This document shows positions 25,295 to 36,250 of a DNA stretch of 64,000 nt, one piece after another. The translations under genes were made by a program, and so were the position numbers. Source of the stretch: Pyxicephalus adspersus (Eukaryota; Chordata; Amphibia; Anura; Pyxicephalidae); the NCBI RefSeq assembly GCF_032062135.1, contig NC_092862.1, positions 65,639,868-65,703,867 of the forward strand, in the 5' to 3' direction. The notes beneath the pieces are model-generated. The model was not told the origin of the DNA. It saw nothing but the letters and a program-made list of their open reading frames with translations, and did no database searches. Each line of letters opens with the position of its first letter. Positions within the stretch are counted from its first letter, which is position 1.

Positions 25295-26667
25295 TATACA
25301 TATTCCATGTCAACCGTCTTGTACTTCATGTAACGTACAAAAAAAACCCTTGAAACACACATTTCATAATTTCTATTGTTTATTTTTATGTTTACTGAAC
25401 AGAAATCATATCTACATTCCTATGCACACATCTCCTAACAGTTTGTTTGTGTTTTATATTTAATGGATAAAGTATTTCATGTCAGCCAAGGTTTTAATAT
25501 AAAACCTATGCTCATCATGTAACATGTTCGTGATTTCTTTTAGTACAGATGAGGCAAAAAAAAGAACTCAAGCCAGGAAAATCACAATGTGCTTATGAGC
25601 AGACTTGGTGTTGGTTACATTGCTCACACTACATTAAAGATTGTAATAAAACTTATTTCAGGAAAACATGCAAGGTTTTAGAGTTGAATATCATGAGAAG
25701 GAACAGATCACCACGTATTATATATGAAACTTGATGGATTGAATGCTTCATTTTGGGTGGGTCTAATTAACCTTTAACAGCATTTTTTTCTGAAGGGCAC
25801 ATAAAAACATGTTGATACTCGAATTTTATGATTGTGGTTTCTGCTTGCTCAAGTTCTCTAACAGCTGTCAGTTAATGAAATCAAACATGAAATTAATGTG
25901 CCTGAAATGAAATAGTTCCTTTGCTAATTCTAAACCACATATCGGTTTTGTGATATAAGAAAGAAAAAAGTGTTCATAACGTTCCTTATATACTGTTCAC
26001 AATGCTGTATTTTTAGAAGTGTATGTACCTATATCAGTAAAGATCAAAGAAGTATTATTGATGGCTATGAAACTATATGATATTTTCATACTGGGCTTTA
26101 AAAAGTCCACAGGACAATCTATGGAACCCTAGCACAAATACAGCACCTGCATTAATGAGGGTGAAACTTAAACTTCAAACAGATACAAAAAAAGATTAAT
26201 TTAATTCAGCTTTGTTTTAATTTTGTATGTGTACTGTATTTTAAATATATCAATAGTAAAAACCTGAATTTGAATTTTAATTATTCAGTTGTAAACTCTT
26301 TTACAGCAGCATTTAGACAAGGAGGAACAGAATTGAGAGCCAGCCAGGTGGGTTGCATGCACACGTGCTGAGAAAAGAGAACAAAACATAGTGAACAAAG
26401 ATATTCAGTCTGTTACTCCTTCTCCATGTAATCAGTTGGGGTTTGACGGTGCCAGCAATGAAGTTTTTAATTGTAGCAAAGAGTTTGGTGGCATTCTCCA
26501 GGCTGTGCTGTGTAGCAAAGCTATTTAAATCTCAGGACTGAATGTATAGATATGCAAATCCTTAAACCAGCTCCTACATATGTACTAACTTTGTGTTTAA
26601 ATGTTTGCCTGTAGTTCAGCTTAGGACAGAGTATCTACCTATAGTCCCAATTTTGCCTTATAGACAC
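25293..26667. other. Unique AT-rich sequence, no gene seen
   Basis: No repeat family or exon recognised. Confidence 0.5.
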
Positions 26668-26670
26668 AAT

Positions 26671-26893
26671 GGGCCTGAATTATGAAAGCTATCAAGGCTG
26701 AAAAGAATACACTTTCATCAGTGAATCTGGTTGATCCAGCAAACCTGGAATAGATTTGATCAAGGAATGAAAACACTTGCTAGCAAATAGGAAATTACTT
26801 TTAAGAAATCCATTTCAGGTGTGCTGGATCACCCAGGTTCACAAATGAAAGTGTATCCTCTCCAGCCTTGTAGAGTTTTCATAAAACAGACCC
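26671..26893. mobile_element. Hairpin MITE (GGGCCTGA family), 223 bp
   Basis: It begins GGGCCTGAATTATG and ends CATAAAACAGACCC, the expected imperfect inverted ends. Internal arms GATCCAGCAAACCTGG and GTGCTGGATCACCCAGG are complementary. AAT flanks both sides (26668-26670 and 26894-26896), repeating the pattern at 12272. The central phrase TTTTAAGAAATCC matches neither arm. Non-coding. Confidence 0.82.
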
Positions 26894-26896
26894 AAT

Positions 26897-28490
26897 GTCA
26901 CATTGCCCATTCCGTGCAAAGCGATAGTGTCTTTACAAAGGGGCACCACCAAAGTATTAACCTCTCCACTCATTTTTTTTTTGTTATGTTTGTGTAGACC
27001 TTATAAAGAGTTTTAGGTCCATCAGCCTAATACACAGGAGCGCTATGTGCCTTGGTAAAATGTTTTCTTTTAATGTTGAAATACTTAAAGGAATAAATGC
27101 AAATAATTTCATGAGAGTGAAGAAAGATCTAATATTCTTGTATTGCATGTAATGTGGACATGCTTGCAGCTTTATACTTCTCAAAAAAGAAAAAAAAGAA
27201 AAAGCCAAATTCTCTTGTTTCCCACTTAAGTAATAATAATTAAATTATGATCAGGATAACTACAACTCAATAAAAACCTTTTGCTACACTAATTTAGGTA
27301 ATCACATTGCATGCTTATATAAAAGGTTCAGGATAAGTATATAGGTACATGCTTTAAAAATAGAAAGAAATCACCTAGCTTGTTTTTATTCTTATGGGTG
27401 ACACAAATACTAGATGCTTTTGTGTATCAGAAGAGCAAATTTTAAGCAGAAGAGAACTTCCAGAGTCCAGTGAAATCCTAAAGCCAAGTCATCCAAGCAA
27501 TCCTGTGATGGATGAAAAAAAACTATTTACCTGTTTTAATGAAGTTACTATTGTATTAACCGGACCAGTGAGATGCTGCACTTTGCTATCCAGGATGATT
27601 TGGCAGCATTCCAGGCAAGTGAGAGAGCAATTTCATAGAAATAAATAGAATCCTCTTCTGGGTGACTCTGCTGCTGGCAATATGCCACCAGTGTAACACC
27701 AGCCTTACTGTTATACTGCCAAAGAGTTAAATAAACTGGCTGATTAGGTTATAATACCGGATTGCACCCCTAGCACACTTTTGTTATGCTGTTCTACATT
27801 ACTGTTATGCTTGAAAATCAACAATTCTATATACCACACTGGGATTGTAATTTAACACGACATTAACTTTAGTTGGTGGGTTCTGTTACAGTTTATGTGG
27901 TAAAGTGATGGATAATGTACAATGAAGTGTATTTGGTGTACCTTAGTTTTTTTTATTTTACAGTTATGTGTGTGCTTTGATATTTGTGTATGTACCATCT
28001 TTATGCCTTTTTTCGCTGTCTGCTTTTTCTTTCTGTACAAATTATTGTAAACTAAGAAGGCAAATTTAAACATTTAATGGTACAAGAAATGGTCCAAGAT
28101 AGGTAACTCCCAGGGTCATTTCAAGCCTTTTCATCCTTTAATAGCAACTAAAACCCCCTTCATTTGTCTTCATTAATGACTCCAAAGCATTTTGACAAAA
28201 TGGTGCAACTTGTTAAAAAACTCAAACATTTGTTGAAATCTTGAGAAATAAAACAATTGAAATCATGTTTACATAGTGTGGTTAAACTTGAAGTTCTGAC
28301 TTGTCCTGCTACCCTCTGGTTATATGAATCACATGGTAAACTTTCCTGGTAAGGTGTGTTTTATTCCGTGCTAAAGTACTGACTTGCTTCTTTATCTTGA
28401 TATAACCAGCTGCATCAATCCTATTGGACAGGTGTCAGTCCTTGTGCATTGGTGACCTGATTTAGTTTCTGTAGTGCTGACAATGGAGCA
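26897..28490. other. Unique AT-rich sequence, no gene seen
   Basis: No repeat family recognised. A plus-strand frame of 84 codons at 27394-27648 has ordinary amino-acid composition but no motif, no splice context and no family I recognise, so it is not called as a gene. Confidence 0.45.
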
Positions 28491-28526
28491 ATGTATGGGC
28501 ATATGTATGGGCATATGTATGGGCAC
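28491..28526. repeat. Short tandem repeat, about three 12-bp units
   Basis: The unit ATGTATGGGCAT is repeated about three times in tandem. Confidence 0.85.
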
Positions 28527-28907
28527 TGATGCTCTCCAATGCAGAGCAGAGTAGCAATCATTTTCAACTCAGGCATTCACCAGTGAAGTGAGTGAATGTC
28601 AGACTGGTAAGACTTAAAGGCAGATTAAATTTAGTTGGCTAATTTCCATTAAATAAATATATATATATAAATATACTAGATGTTTTGATCAGTATTTGAG
28701 CGATAAACATTACAGATGTTTTTCTACAAGCCACTATTGGCATTGTTTCTAGCTGCACTGTTTGCATGCACCTGTTTATTTGCATTCATTCGCACACTTT
28801 AATTTCCTTAACTATATTTCAATTATTTTGACTTTTAATGTATGCTGTCTCACTCTCAGCTCCTCACCCAGATAACCTACATATTGTCTGCACTGTGGAT
28901 GTATGTC
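28527..28907. other. Unique sequence, no gene seen
   Basis: A short AT-only stretch near 28655-28675, otherwise nothing recognisable. Confidence 0.5.
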
Positions 28908-28910
28908 TAA

Positions 28911-29325
28911 AGCTACGTACACACTTCCAATTATTATCGTTGGTAAAGGAACGACGAACGATCCTGCACAATATCTGCGAACGATCGTATAGCTCCGATC
29001 CTGTACATACAGATAATGACACGATCGTTCGTAGATATTGTACACACAATAGATGCGATCGTTTGAACGATACAGGAAGTTACGTGCACCGCAGGAACGT
29101 TCGTTCATCACGCATGCTCAGACCATGGACGATCAATGAACGATCGTACACACGAACGATGGTCAACGATCGTCGTCCAATCCGATCCGCCGGTCCGGTC
29201 GTTCATTTCCAACGACTTTCCTCATTCGTCGGCGTCGTTGGTTACTTTTTTTACGAACGATTTTTGCCCAATCGGTCGTTCGTCGTTCATTTTGAACGAT
29301 AAAAATTGGAAGTGTGTACGCAGCT
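28911..29325. mobile_element. Complete 415-bp CpG-rich MITE (subfamily A), TAA target duplication
   Basis: It begins AGCTACGTACACACTTCC and ends GGAAGTGTGTACGCAGCT, a nearly perfect inverted pair of 18 bases. TAA flanks both ends (28908-28910 and 29326-29328). The interior is collinear with the copy at 11669, including TGGTTACTTTTTTTACGAA near the right end and many CGAACGAT/ACGATCGT motifs. Frames of up to 154 codons across it come from the inverted, stop-poor sequence. No transposase. Confidence 0.92.
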
Positions 29326-29790
29326 TAAGTTGAATAATTTTGTTGTACTAGTAAGTTTTTCTACTGAACTTTTTAAAAATAGCTAATTCTGTAATAATTG
29401 TAGTAAAGTGAATATAATACAATATAAGTACCTAAAAAGTTTTGTTTAATTGGTGAAATGTTTGATAGTGTCCTTTCTTTCTGTTGTATAGCCAGCTATC
29501 TTCCTTATATTTTACATGCATATTGAATGCCTGCATCTCTTATTCACCAAATTCATCTTCATGTCCTGGCCAGGACTTATTTTTGCAGAATATTATATTT
29601 GTTAGGCAGAAACCCTTATAGAGACATGACTATTGACTTTATATCAATATATGGCATTATATCAATAATACATTTGCTAGTCCTCCTCTTCCCTCTCTCT
29701 CTCTCCCTATGCAGCTTTTCCTATGAGACTACATTCTTTGTACCAACCATGTCCAAGTAATCATACCAAGTAGATTTCAGCCACACAGGT

Positions 29791-30215
29791 TTTGCAGCAA
29801 CAGGACCTGAGCACATTGCAATCATTGCATCAACCATGAACTTTTCTCTATACCAATGTACTTTGTACGACAGCTAAAGGTTGACTGAAGCTTATTAATG
29901 CAACAGGACAATGATCCCAAGCACATCAGCAAATCTCGGACAGAATGGCTGAAAACGAAACAAATAGGGTGATAAAATGGCCCAATCAATGAATAGACCT
30001 CGACCTAATCGAAATGCTATGGCAGAACATTAAGAAAGCTGTATTCAAACGAATGCCACAAACCTCAATAAACTGATACAATATTATAAAGAACATGTTG
30101 GTGACTGATAAAGTCATAGAATAAAAAATGATTACTTAAAGTTATCGTTGCTAAAGGTGTTTTTTCAAACTATTGATCCACAGAGTATACTTAGTTATTC
30201 ACACCTCCTAAGGAC
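29791..30215 (+). pseudogene. Decayed Tc1/mariner transposase 3' part and downstream element end
   Basis: Three frameshifted blocks match the C-terminal half of Tc1-like transposases in the right order. First comes TGPEHIAIIASTMNFSLYQ (from 29791), the position of the family's GTMN motif. Next is DNDPKHISKSRTEWLKTK (29907-29960), carrying the conserved DNDPKH with the second catalytic aspartate. Last is a block from 29975 with IDLDLIEMLWQNIKK, where the acid of the IE-LW motif is the third catalytic residue. Frames shift twice and stops interrupt each block, so it cannot make an active enzyme. After 30110 the sequence resembles the 3' end of Tc1 elements (TTTTTTCAAACTATTGA, then TTATTCACAC). 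The N-terminal DNA-binding region and the left end were not found. Confidence 0.82.
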
Positions 30216-31491
30216 CAAATGATACCTAAGAATTTTGACTTGCAAGATGGTTTTGACTTGAAAGAGTTATATTCTATATCATCTACAACATTCTTGTAGA
30301 CATTTTGTAGACAAGTTGTAAACCTTTTTATATTGTTTTTTAGATTCCCAGCTATCAGCAGGCCAAGTATTTGTAATTTATGGATTTTACTGTGTCTAGG
30401 TAAGGGCTAAGGATTTAAAAATCAAAACATGATTCATGATTTTTACTGGTAAACCTGAGAAAATGTCTGCAGATTTGCTTTTTCCGTCTTATAACTTCTT
30501 ATGTGATATAAGAGAAGAGTTCATTATTTGCTTACATCTGTCAATCCCTCATTTGCCCAGACGGTCAATAAAGTAAAATATGCAAGTACATACTGTTCTT
30601 TTTAGTTGCTTTGCATGAAAATACACTCTGAGAGTTCACGCTCTGATGATTTCAAGTGAAATGCTCGTATTAAATGTCAGCGAATATTAAAAGGAACGAA
30701 TGAAATCTCAATGACGCCAACTAAGCAAATAATAAATATTGCCATTTAATTAATTTTTACAGTGTAACAGAGCAGGTCTATTTACTGGATACAATTGGTA
30801 AACATTTAGCTCAGACAAAGGTCTACAAATAACATATTTTACAGATCAATACTTAGCTGAAAAATTATTAGGCTAACATTTGTATTTGATTTTAGAGTAT
30901 CCAAGTATGTAAAACAGGTTCAGGTAGGCAGTAATCAATAGAGAGCACATGCTCATTTCCTTATGTCTGTGGAATCATCTGATAATGATGTACTTTGCTG
31001 CATGTTACCAGGTGAAATCTAAAACTTATACTCATATTGTATTTGCAAACAGATTGTAGTGAAGGACAATTGCATATATTCATATTTATAGATCTGCTCT
31101 GCAAGATTGCAGATCAAATAGCCATAATCTATTTATTTTGCTTCTCAAGTGTTTGATCATTTATCTTTAACTCGTATTTGTCTTCATTTCCCTCTGCCCT
31201 TTGTTCTGTTCAATATTTTTAATAATAATTTTAGATAGAGACGATAGAAGAAGAAGAAGATATTACAAATTTTTTGTTGTATGTATTTGCAGAAGTAAAA
31301 TGCTATTTCCTTTGCAGTGCCTGTATGAATATCGAGTTCCATAATTCATTTTGTAACTTTCCTCCATCATTGTATACTGCCACTGTAAATTTTAAGGTTA
31401 TCTTATACATATAGATTGTACCATTTTAACAAAAACATTTGGTTCTGGTTCAATCCTTTTCCCTAATCCCAAAGTTCTTCTGCTGGGACAC
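30216..31491. other. Unique AT-rich sequence, no gene seen
   Basis: No repeat family recognised. The stretch 30590-30770 contains an octamer-like TTTGCATGAAAAT and homeobox-like TTAATTAATT words and could be a conserved non-coding element; this is only texture. A (GAA)n run of a few units lies near 31247. Confidence 0.4.
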
Positions 31492-31633
31492 CTATTTATA
31501 AAGCAGTGATTCTGACATTCATTGCAATATTACCTGGCGGATAATCTTTCAGGTTAATGTGTTTCAACGGCAGTAATCGATTCTCTACCAGGGAATATTT
31601 TAATGAATGTCAGATTCACTACTTTATAAATAG
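31492..31633. mobile_element. 142-bp hairpin MITE
   Basis: The left arm begins CTATTTATAAAGCAGTG and continues ATTCTGACATTCATTGCAAT. The right arm is its inverse, running AATGAATGTCAGATTCACT and ending TTTATAAATAG. Together they form one long imperfect hairpin of about 50-bp arms. ACA precedes the left end (31488-31490) and follows the right end (31634-31636), a possible but weak target duplication. Non-coding. Confidence 0.75.
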
Positions 31634-31636
31634 ACA

Positions 31637-32397
31637 TAATAGTGTATTACAAGTTCTAAGTTATTGAACTTGATAGACTTATGTCATTTTTCAATCTAAC
31701 TGTAATACACATTACGCATTCAAATTATTGGATTTTGGTATGCTTCAAGGGAAGGTGCGTTGTTTGATACTCTATATGTACACCGCGATAACATTTTATA
31801 TATAAATAAAGCTTGTCTTGTGATGTGCAAGAAAGAAGAAAAAAAAACAGCATCTAGTTTTACATATGACTATATGATAAGCATGAGCACATTTAGCCTA
31901 ATAACTTTGTTTCTAGAACAATTGCAATTCTTTTTATAAATCAACCCAAATTCCTGCATTATTCACGGTGGTTTAAGCACCCACTATTCAAAATTAAATT
32001 TGGAGCGGCACCTTTATTTATATTACTTGAGTATTAACATATTGGAGACACAGCTTTTACAGTACTTACAAACAACCCAGTAATATTAACTATTGTATAA
32101 CTTTCATTTCAGATGTGCAGGCAATAAGCTAGGTAAATGGGCTGTAAGGTGTAACTTTAGTTTATGTATTTAAGTATTAATAAATCAAGCTGATGACATG
32201 TTAATAGGAGCATCCTATAATTATTTAGGCATGTATGCCAACTGCTATGAATGAGAAAACTACTGCCCAGTTTGCAAATAAAGTAAGACACAGCAGAGCT
32301 AAGCACATTTAGGACCACTCTGCTTCCTTATATTTCATTACATTTTTTGATAATTTATTTTACATAAAAAAAATTTCTTTATTGATATAACAGACAA
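31637..32397. other. Unique AT-rich sequence, no gene seen
   Basis: No repeat family or exon recognised. Confidence 0.5.
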
Positions 32398-32400
32398 TAA

Positions 32401-33852
32401 GGGTGGGTCTACACGGACAAAATGCATGTAAACGTTCCTAGCACATTTATATGCCTTTTACAAGCGCTTTAAACCTTGGCTTTAAAACGCTAAAAAAACT
32501 CTTATAAATGCCTATGACGCGTTTTACTGCGATTTTGCATATAAGCGGTTTTTTAAAAGCTTTACTTTTAACCCTTTCAGTGAATGAGTACCGGGGTACA
32601 TAAAAGCCATTACTCATTCCCTGAAAGAGTTAAAAATTATGTTTAAAAAAAAGGACGAGGCCTAATGGTAAAGTATTTTATTGAATGTGTGTGCTTTGTG
32701 TAACAAACTTTTTTGTTACAGGTTATCCCACAATGACAGGATGATTCCCACAGCTGCATTCATGACATGAGCACAGCCATGGGACTCCTGACAATGAGGG
32801 ATCCCCGGGCAAATGAGGTCAAGTCTCCCCATTCACCTCTAGTGCTTCGTGATTGGCTGAGAAAAGGGAAATCCTGATGACAGCTCAAGCGTCATCAGAA
32901 TTTCCTTTTCCTCAGCCAATCACGGAGCCGAGCAATCAGCAGAGCTCTGCTATGCTGACAGCTTCATTTTCTTGATTGCTCCCACAGCCCTGGATGAGCA
33001 GTGACATGTGTTCTGTATCCAAGAACACATACTACGGCTTTGCTAGGGCTGCAGGAGAAATCAGGAGAGCAGAGCTGTCAGCATAGCAGAGCTCTGCTGA
33101 TTGCTCGGCTCCGTGATTGGCTGAGGAAAGGGAAATCCTGATGACGCTTGAGCTGTCATCAGGGTTTCCCTTTTCTCAGCAAATTCAGCACTAGACTTGA
33201 TTAGGGAGACTTGTCTTTATTCACCTCCAGTGCTGAATGGCGGAGGAAAGGAAAATCCTGATGATGGCTCATCAGGATTTCCCTTTCCTCAGCCAATCAC
33301 AGAGCACTGGAGTTGATTGGGGAGACGTTCCCTCATTTGCCCTCTAGTGCCCAGGGATCCCACACTGTCAGGAGTCCCATGGCTGTGCTCATGACATGAA
33401 TGCAGCTGTGGGAATCATCCTGTCATTGTGGGATAACCTGTAACAAAAAAAGTTTAAGTTACACAAAGCACACACATTCAATGAAATACTTTAACATTAA
33501 AGCCTTGTCTTACTTTTTACATAGGTACTCATTCTCCAGGGTGGGGCGGTGGAGATCTGGGAGTTTCAGATTCCAACGTCCTGTTTAAACTGCTTATAAA
33601 ATCCCCCATTGATATCAATACAAGCTTTCAAAAACAGCTTAAAAACGCTTGTAAAAGCTTCCATTGAATTTAATGGGAGCGTTTTCAAGAGTTGTCGAAC
33701 GTTTTCAAGCGTTTTCCTGCATTTACGCTTTGTTTTAATTTTTAAAACCTTGCAAGGAATGTTCTCTATACCGCTCAAAAACGTGCCTTAAGGAAACGTC
33801 CTGGTGTGGACTCAGGTTAAATGCTGGGAAAAAGGTTGGTGTAGACTAAGCC
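32401..33852. mobile_element. 1.45-kb palindrome-rich non-autonomous DNA transposon, TAA target duplication
   Basis: The outer ends are GGGTGGGTCTACAC and, inverted, GTGTAGACTAAGCC, with TAA directly outside both (32398-32400 and 33853-33855). Subterminal zones carry repeated AAAACGCT/AGCGTTTT words in both orientations. The core from about 32582 to 33553 is one large imperfect palindrome. For example, TTACAGGTTATCCCACAATG on the left is matched inverted at the right (33426-33444), and the blocks CAGCATAGCAGAGCTCTGC lie on either side of a centre near 33030. Smaller hairpins built from GATTGGCTGAG/CTCAGCCAATC nest inside each arm, and the right arm holds an extra hairpin (about 33228-33310). 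There is no transposase frame. The TWA triplet suggests PIF/Harbinger mobilisation, but the termini differ from the MITE family above. Confidence 0.82.
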
Positions 33853-33855
33853 TAA

Positions 33856-35519
33856 ATGAGTTTTAGTGTGAAGTTAATAATTCAAATAGATCTTAATAAA
33901 ATATAAAGATTCAAAAGCAAGGTTTCATACGGTTTCTAACAACTTAGAAGCAGTTGTTTACATCATAGGTCGGGCTTGCCAAGATTAGCTCGGATTTCAG
34001 TGGGATTTAAACATTTTCACTCCAATACTTAAAAATGCAGAGGTGAATGTGGCTTGTTTTAAAGTGCTTTTATTGTTGGCTCAGAATATGTGACTATTTT
34101 AATATGCATGGTCTAGGCACTGAATTATTTTAAGGATTTTGCAGAAATATGGCCCTGTACATAATTAAGCCAATTATACCAAACAAGTGCTAATAAACAT
34201 CCAGATGGTCTGTAAGTTTAATATATTAATTAAATCAAACATAATCAACTGTGTGAGGTATAAAACTGATATAATAACAAATTATAGTATAGATGGAAAA
34301 AAGAAGAAGCAGCAAAAGGATCCCATCAGTTTTGTTGAATTGCAGTGCAGATGTGCTGACAAGGAACATGCTGAGAGGCAGAGAGATAAGCACACCAGCC
34401 TTCTCTGTCATTGTCCATTCAGAAGCTGGCAAGGTACAAACCCTAAATTCTTTACAGTACAATGGAGAATAACTAGGGTGGCTGTGCTGTTGGGCAGAAC
34501 TTTGTAAACCTCAGGAATGAGTAGACAGAAATAAATTAGTCAAGCATAACACTGCTAATATATATATATATTATTAACTGTATATTAATCTTTTGCTTGG
34601 AGCTCAGCTTTAGGGCTCATTGAAAAAGAAAATTTCATTTGTTATATATATATTATATATTTTTGAGTCAGCTTTCAATCAGAACTTTTTTGGCTGGAGA
34701 GAGAAGCTGACATTGTTGGGTGATTGTTAGATACAGAGTAAGCAGAGATCCCAGTTAGGGATCTTCCCAGAAGACTGTTGATGAAACTCTCAGATGAACC
34801 CAGGAGTCCTCTTCTAGTAGCTGTGTGTAACGCTTTCTGAAAAAGTGCACGTATACACATACTATAGCTAAGTATTGGGTGTATATAAGCCATTATTAAT
34901 TTAAATATGTGACAGAGTGCAGCTAAAAAACAAACATTAGGCTGAACTAAGTCATTTACCCCTATAATTAAAGGTAATAGAATCAGAATTAGTTCATGTA
35001 AAATGTATGCACTAATCATAAACCACAGATAATAACACGTTGAATAAAATATTCAATAAACTTCCTGAAAAGCTTTGGTTAGCTTTTTCCAAGAACGGAG
35101 ATTTAATTATGGCTAATAGATGCTTATCACGATCCAATGAAATGAATTACAACAAACTTATATACAATTCTTTCATTTATCTTCTACTATACACTCAATG
35201 TCTTACTTTCATACTTTAAATTTGTGTACAAGCGTTAGAAATTCCTTGTTCAAGATGATCAATTGTGGTTGCCTTGTGGGGAAGTCTAGCTTTTGTACAG
35301 CTGTCCTCAATGTCTTTTAGTGATTCATCCAACCAAATCACTAAATATTATATATGTCACTCCTGTTTTTAGATGGGGAGGACTCAGTGTTCCCTCCCTT
35401 CTCCAAATAATAAACATCGCTGACAGCGTTTGTTTGTTTCTACTGCCACTGGAATTGATCACTAATGCTCATTTTCAGTGACTTTAATTGAGTGTCTGTA
35501 CACAGCTAAACCCAGGACT
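33856..35519. other. Unique AT-rich sequence, no gene seen
   Basis: Short TA-rich runs near 34557-34572 and 34643-34661. A plus-strand frame of 106 codons (34187-34507) has no motif and overlaps a minus-strand frame of 75 codons; neither is supported. Confidence 0.45.
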
Positions 35520-36250
35520 GCTAGAAGGTACAATGGAAGGTGGTAAGGGTGGTGGATAAGATGGTAGCAAATCAAGTGGTAGGTGGTGAAATCATGCTGT
35601 GGTTAGTACATGTGGTAGTAGATGGTGAAGGAGGGACGTTATGGTGGTAGGTGCTGAGAATAGAGTTGAAGTCCTGCTTGGGGGTAAAATAATGATAGAA
35701 GATTTCCGGTAATAATGGCTGGTGTTGTGCTTGGTTTTACAGCACAATTATACTTTGTAATGGAGTGGCTGTGGTAGGTGTTGATAGTGTGTATGTTTGG
35801 TTATGGGAGGAGGGGTAATATAGGCAGGTTTAAAAGCTGGCATGGCACTAGGTAAGGGGTAAGTGTCAAATGCATTGAAGGGGAATGCAGGTAAGGTGAT
35901 AGGTATTGGAACCATAGATGGAATTATGAGGTGGAGGCTGGTGCAGTGGTTGTTTGTGGTGATAGATGGTGAATGTGACGAAAAGGGATAGTTTGTGCAG
36001 CGAAAAGAAATGAGTGTATAAGAGATGCAGTGGGTGGTCTAAGCATGGGGAAATTTTCAGGTGGTGGCAGGAGCAGTGGCTGGCCTAGCCAGGGTGGGTT
36101 AGGTATCCTGATTGTAAGAGGTAAAATTGGTGAGGAATGGGTGGCATGGTAATATCAGGGAGGGGGAGATGGTATGGAGGTAAGGTAAGAGTAGAGGGTG
36201 GTTCGGTGGGTAGCATGGAATTAATGGTGCCTGGAATGGTGTTAGAAATA
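35520..36250. repeat. C-poor GT/GA-rich low-complexity tract
   Basis: More than 700 bases in which the plus strand is rich in GGTGG, GGTAG and GGTAAGG words and very poor in C. There is no fixed period. It resembles a decayed GGT-type minisatellite or a strand-asymmetric tract. Frames on both strands here reflect composition only. Confidence 0.6.

Noticed and set aside
25242..25463. Glycine-rich small protein
   Set aside because: The glycine run is simply the translation of the poly-G homopolymer.
27394..27648. 84-codon plus-strand frame with ordinary composition
   Set aside because: No motif, no splice or promoter context and no recognisable family. The length is within chance expectation for 64 kb.
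28838..29302. A 154-codon plus-strand open frame
   Set aside because: It is within the subfamily A MITE at 28911 and has the same origin as the frame at 11499-12005.
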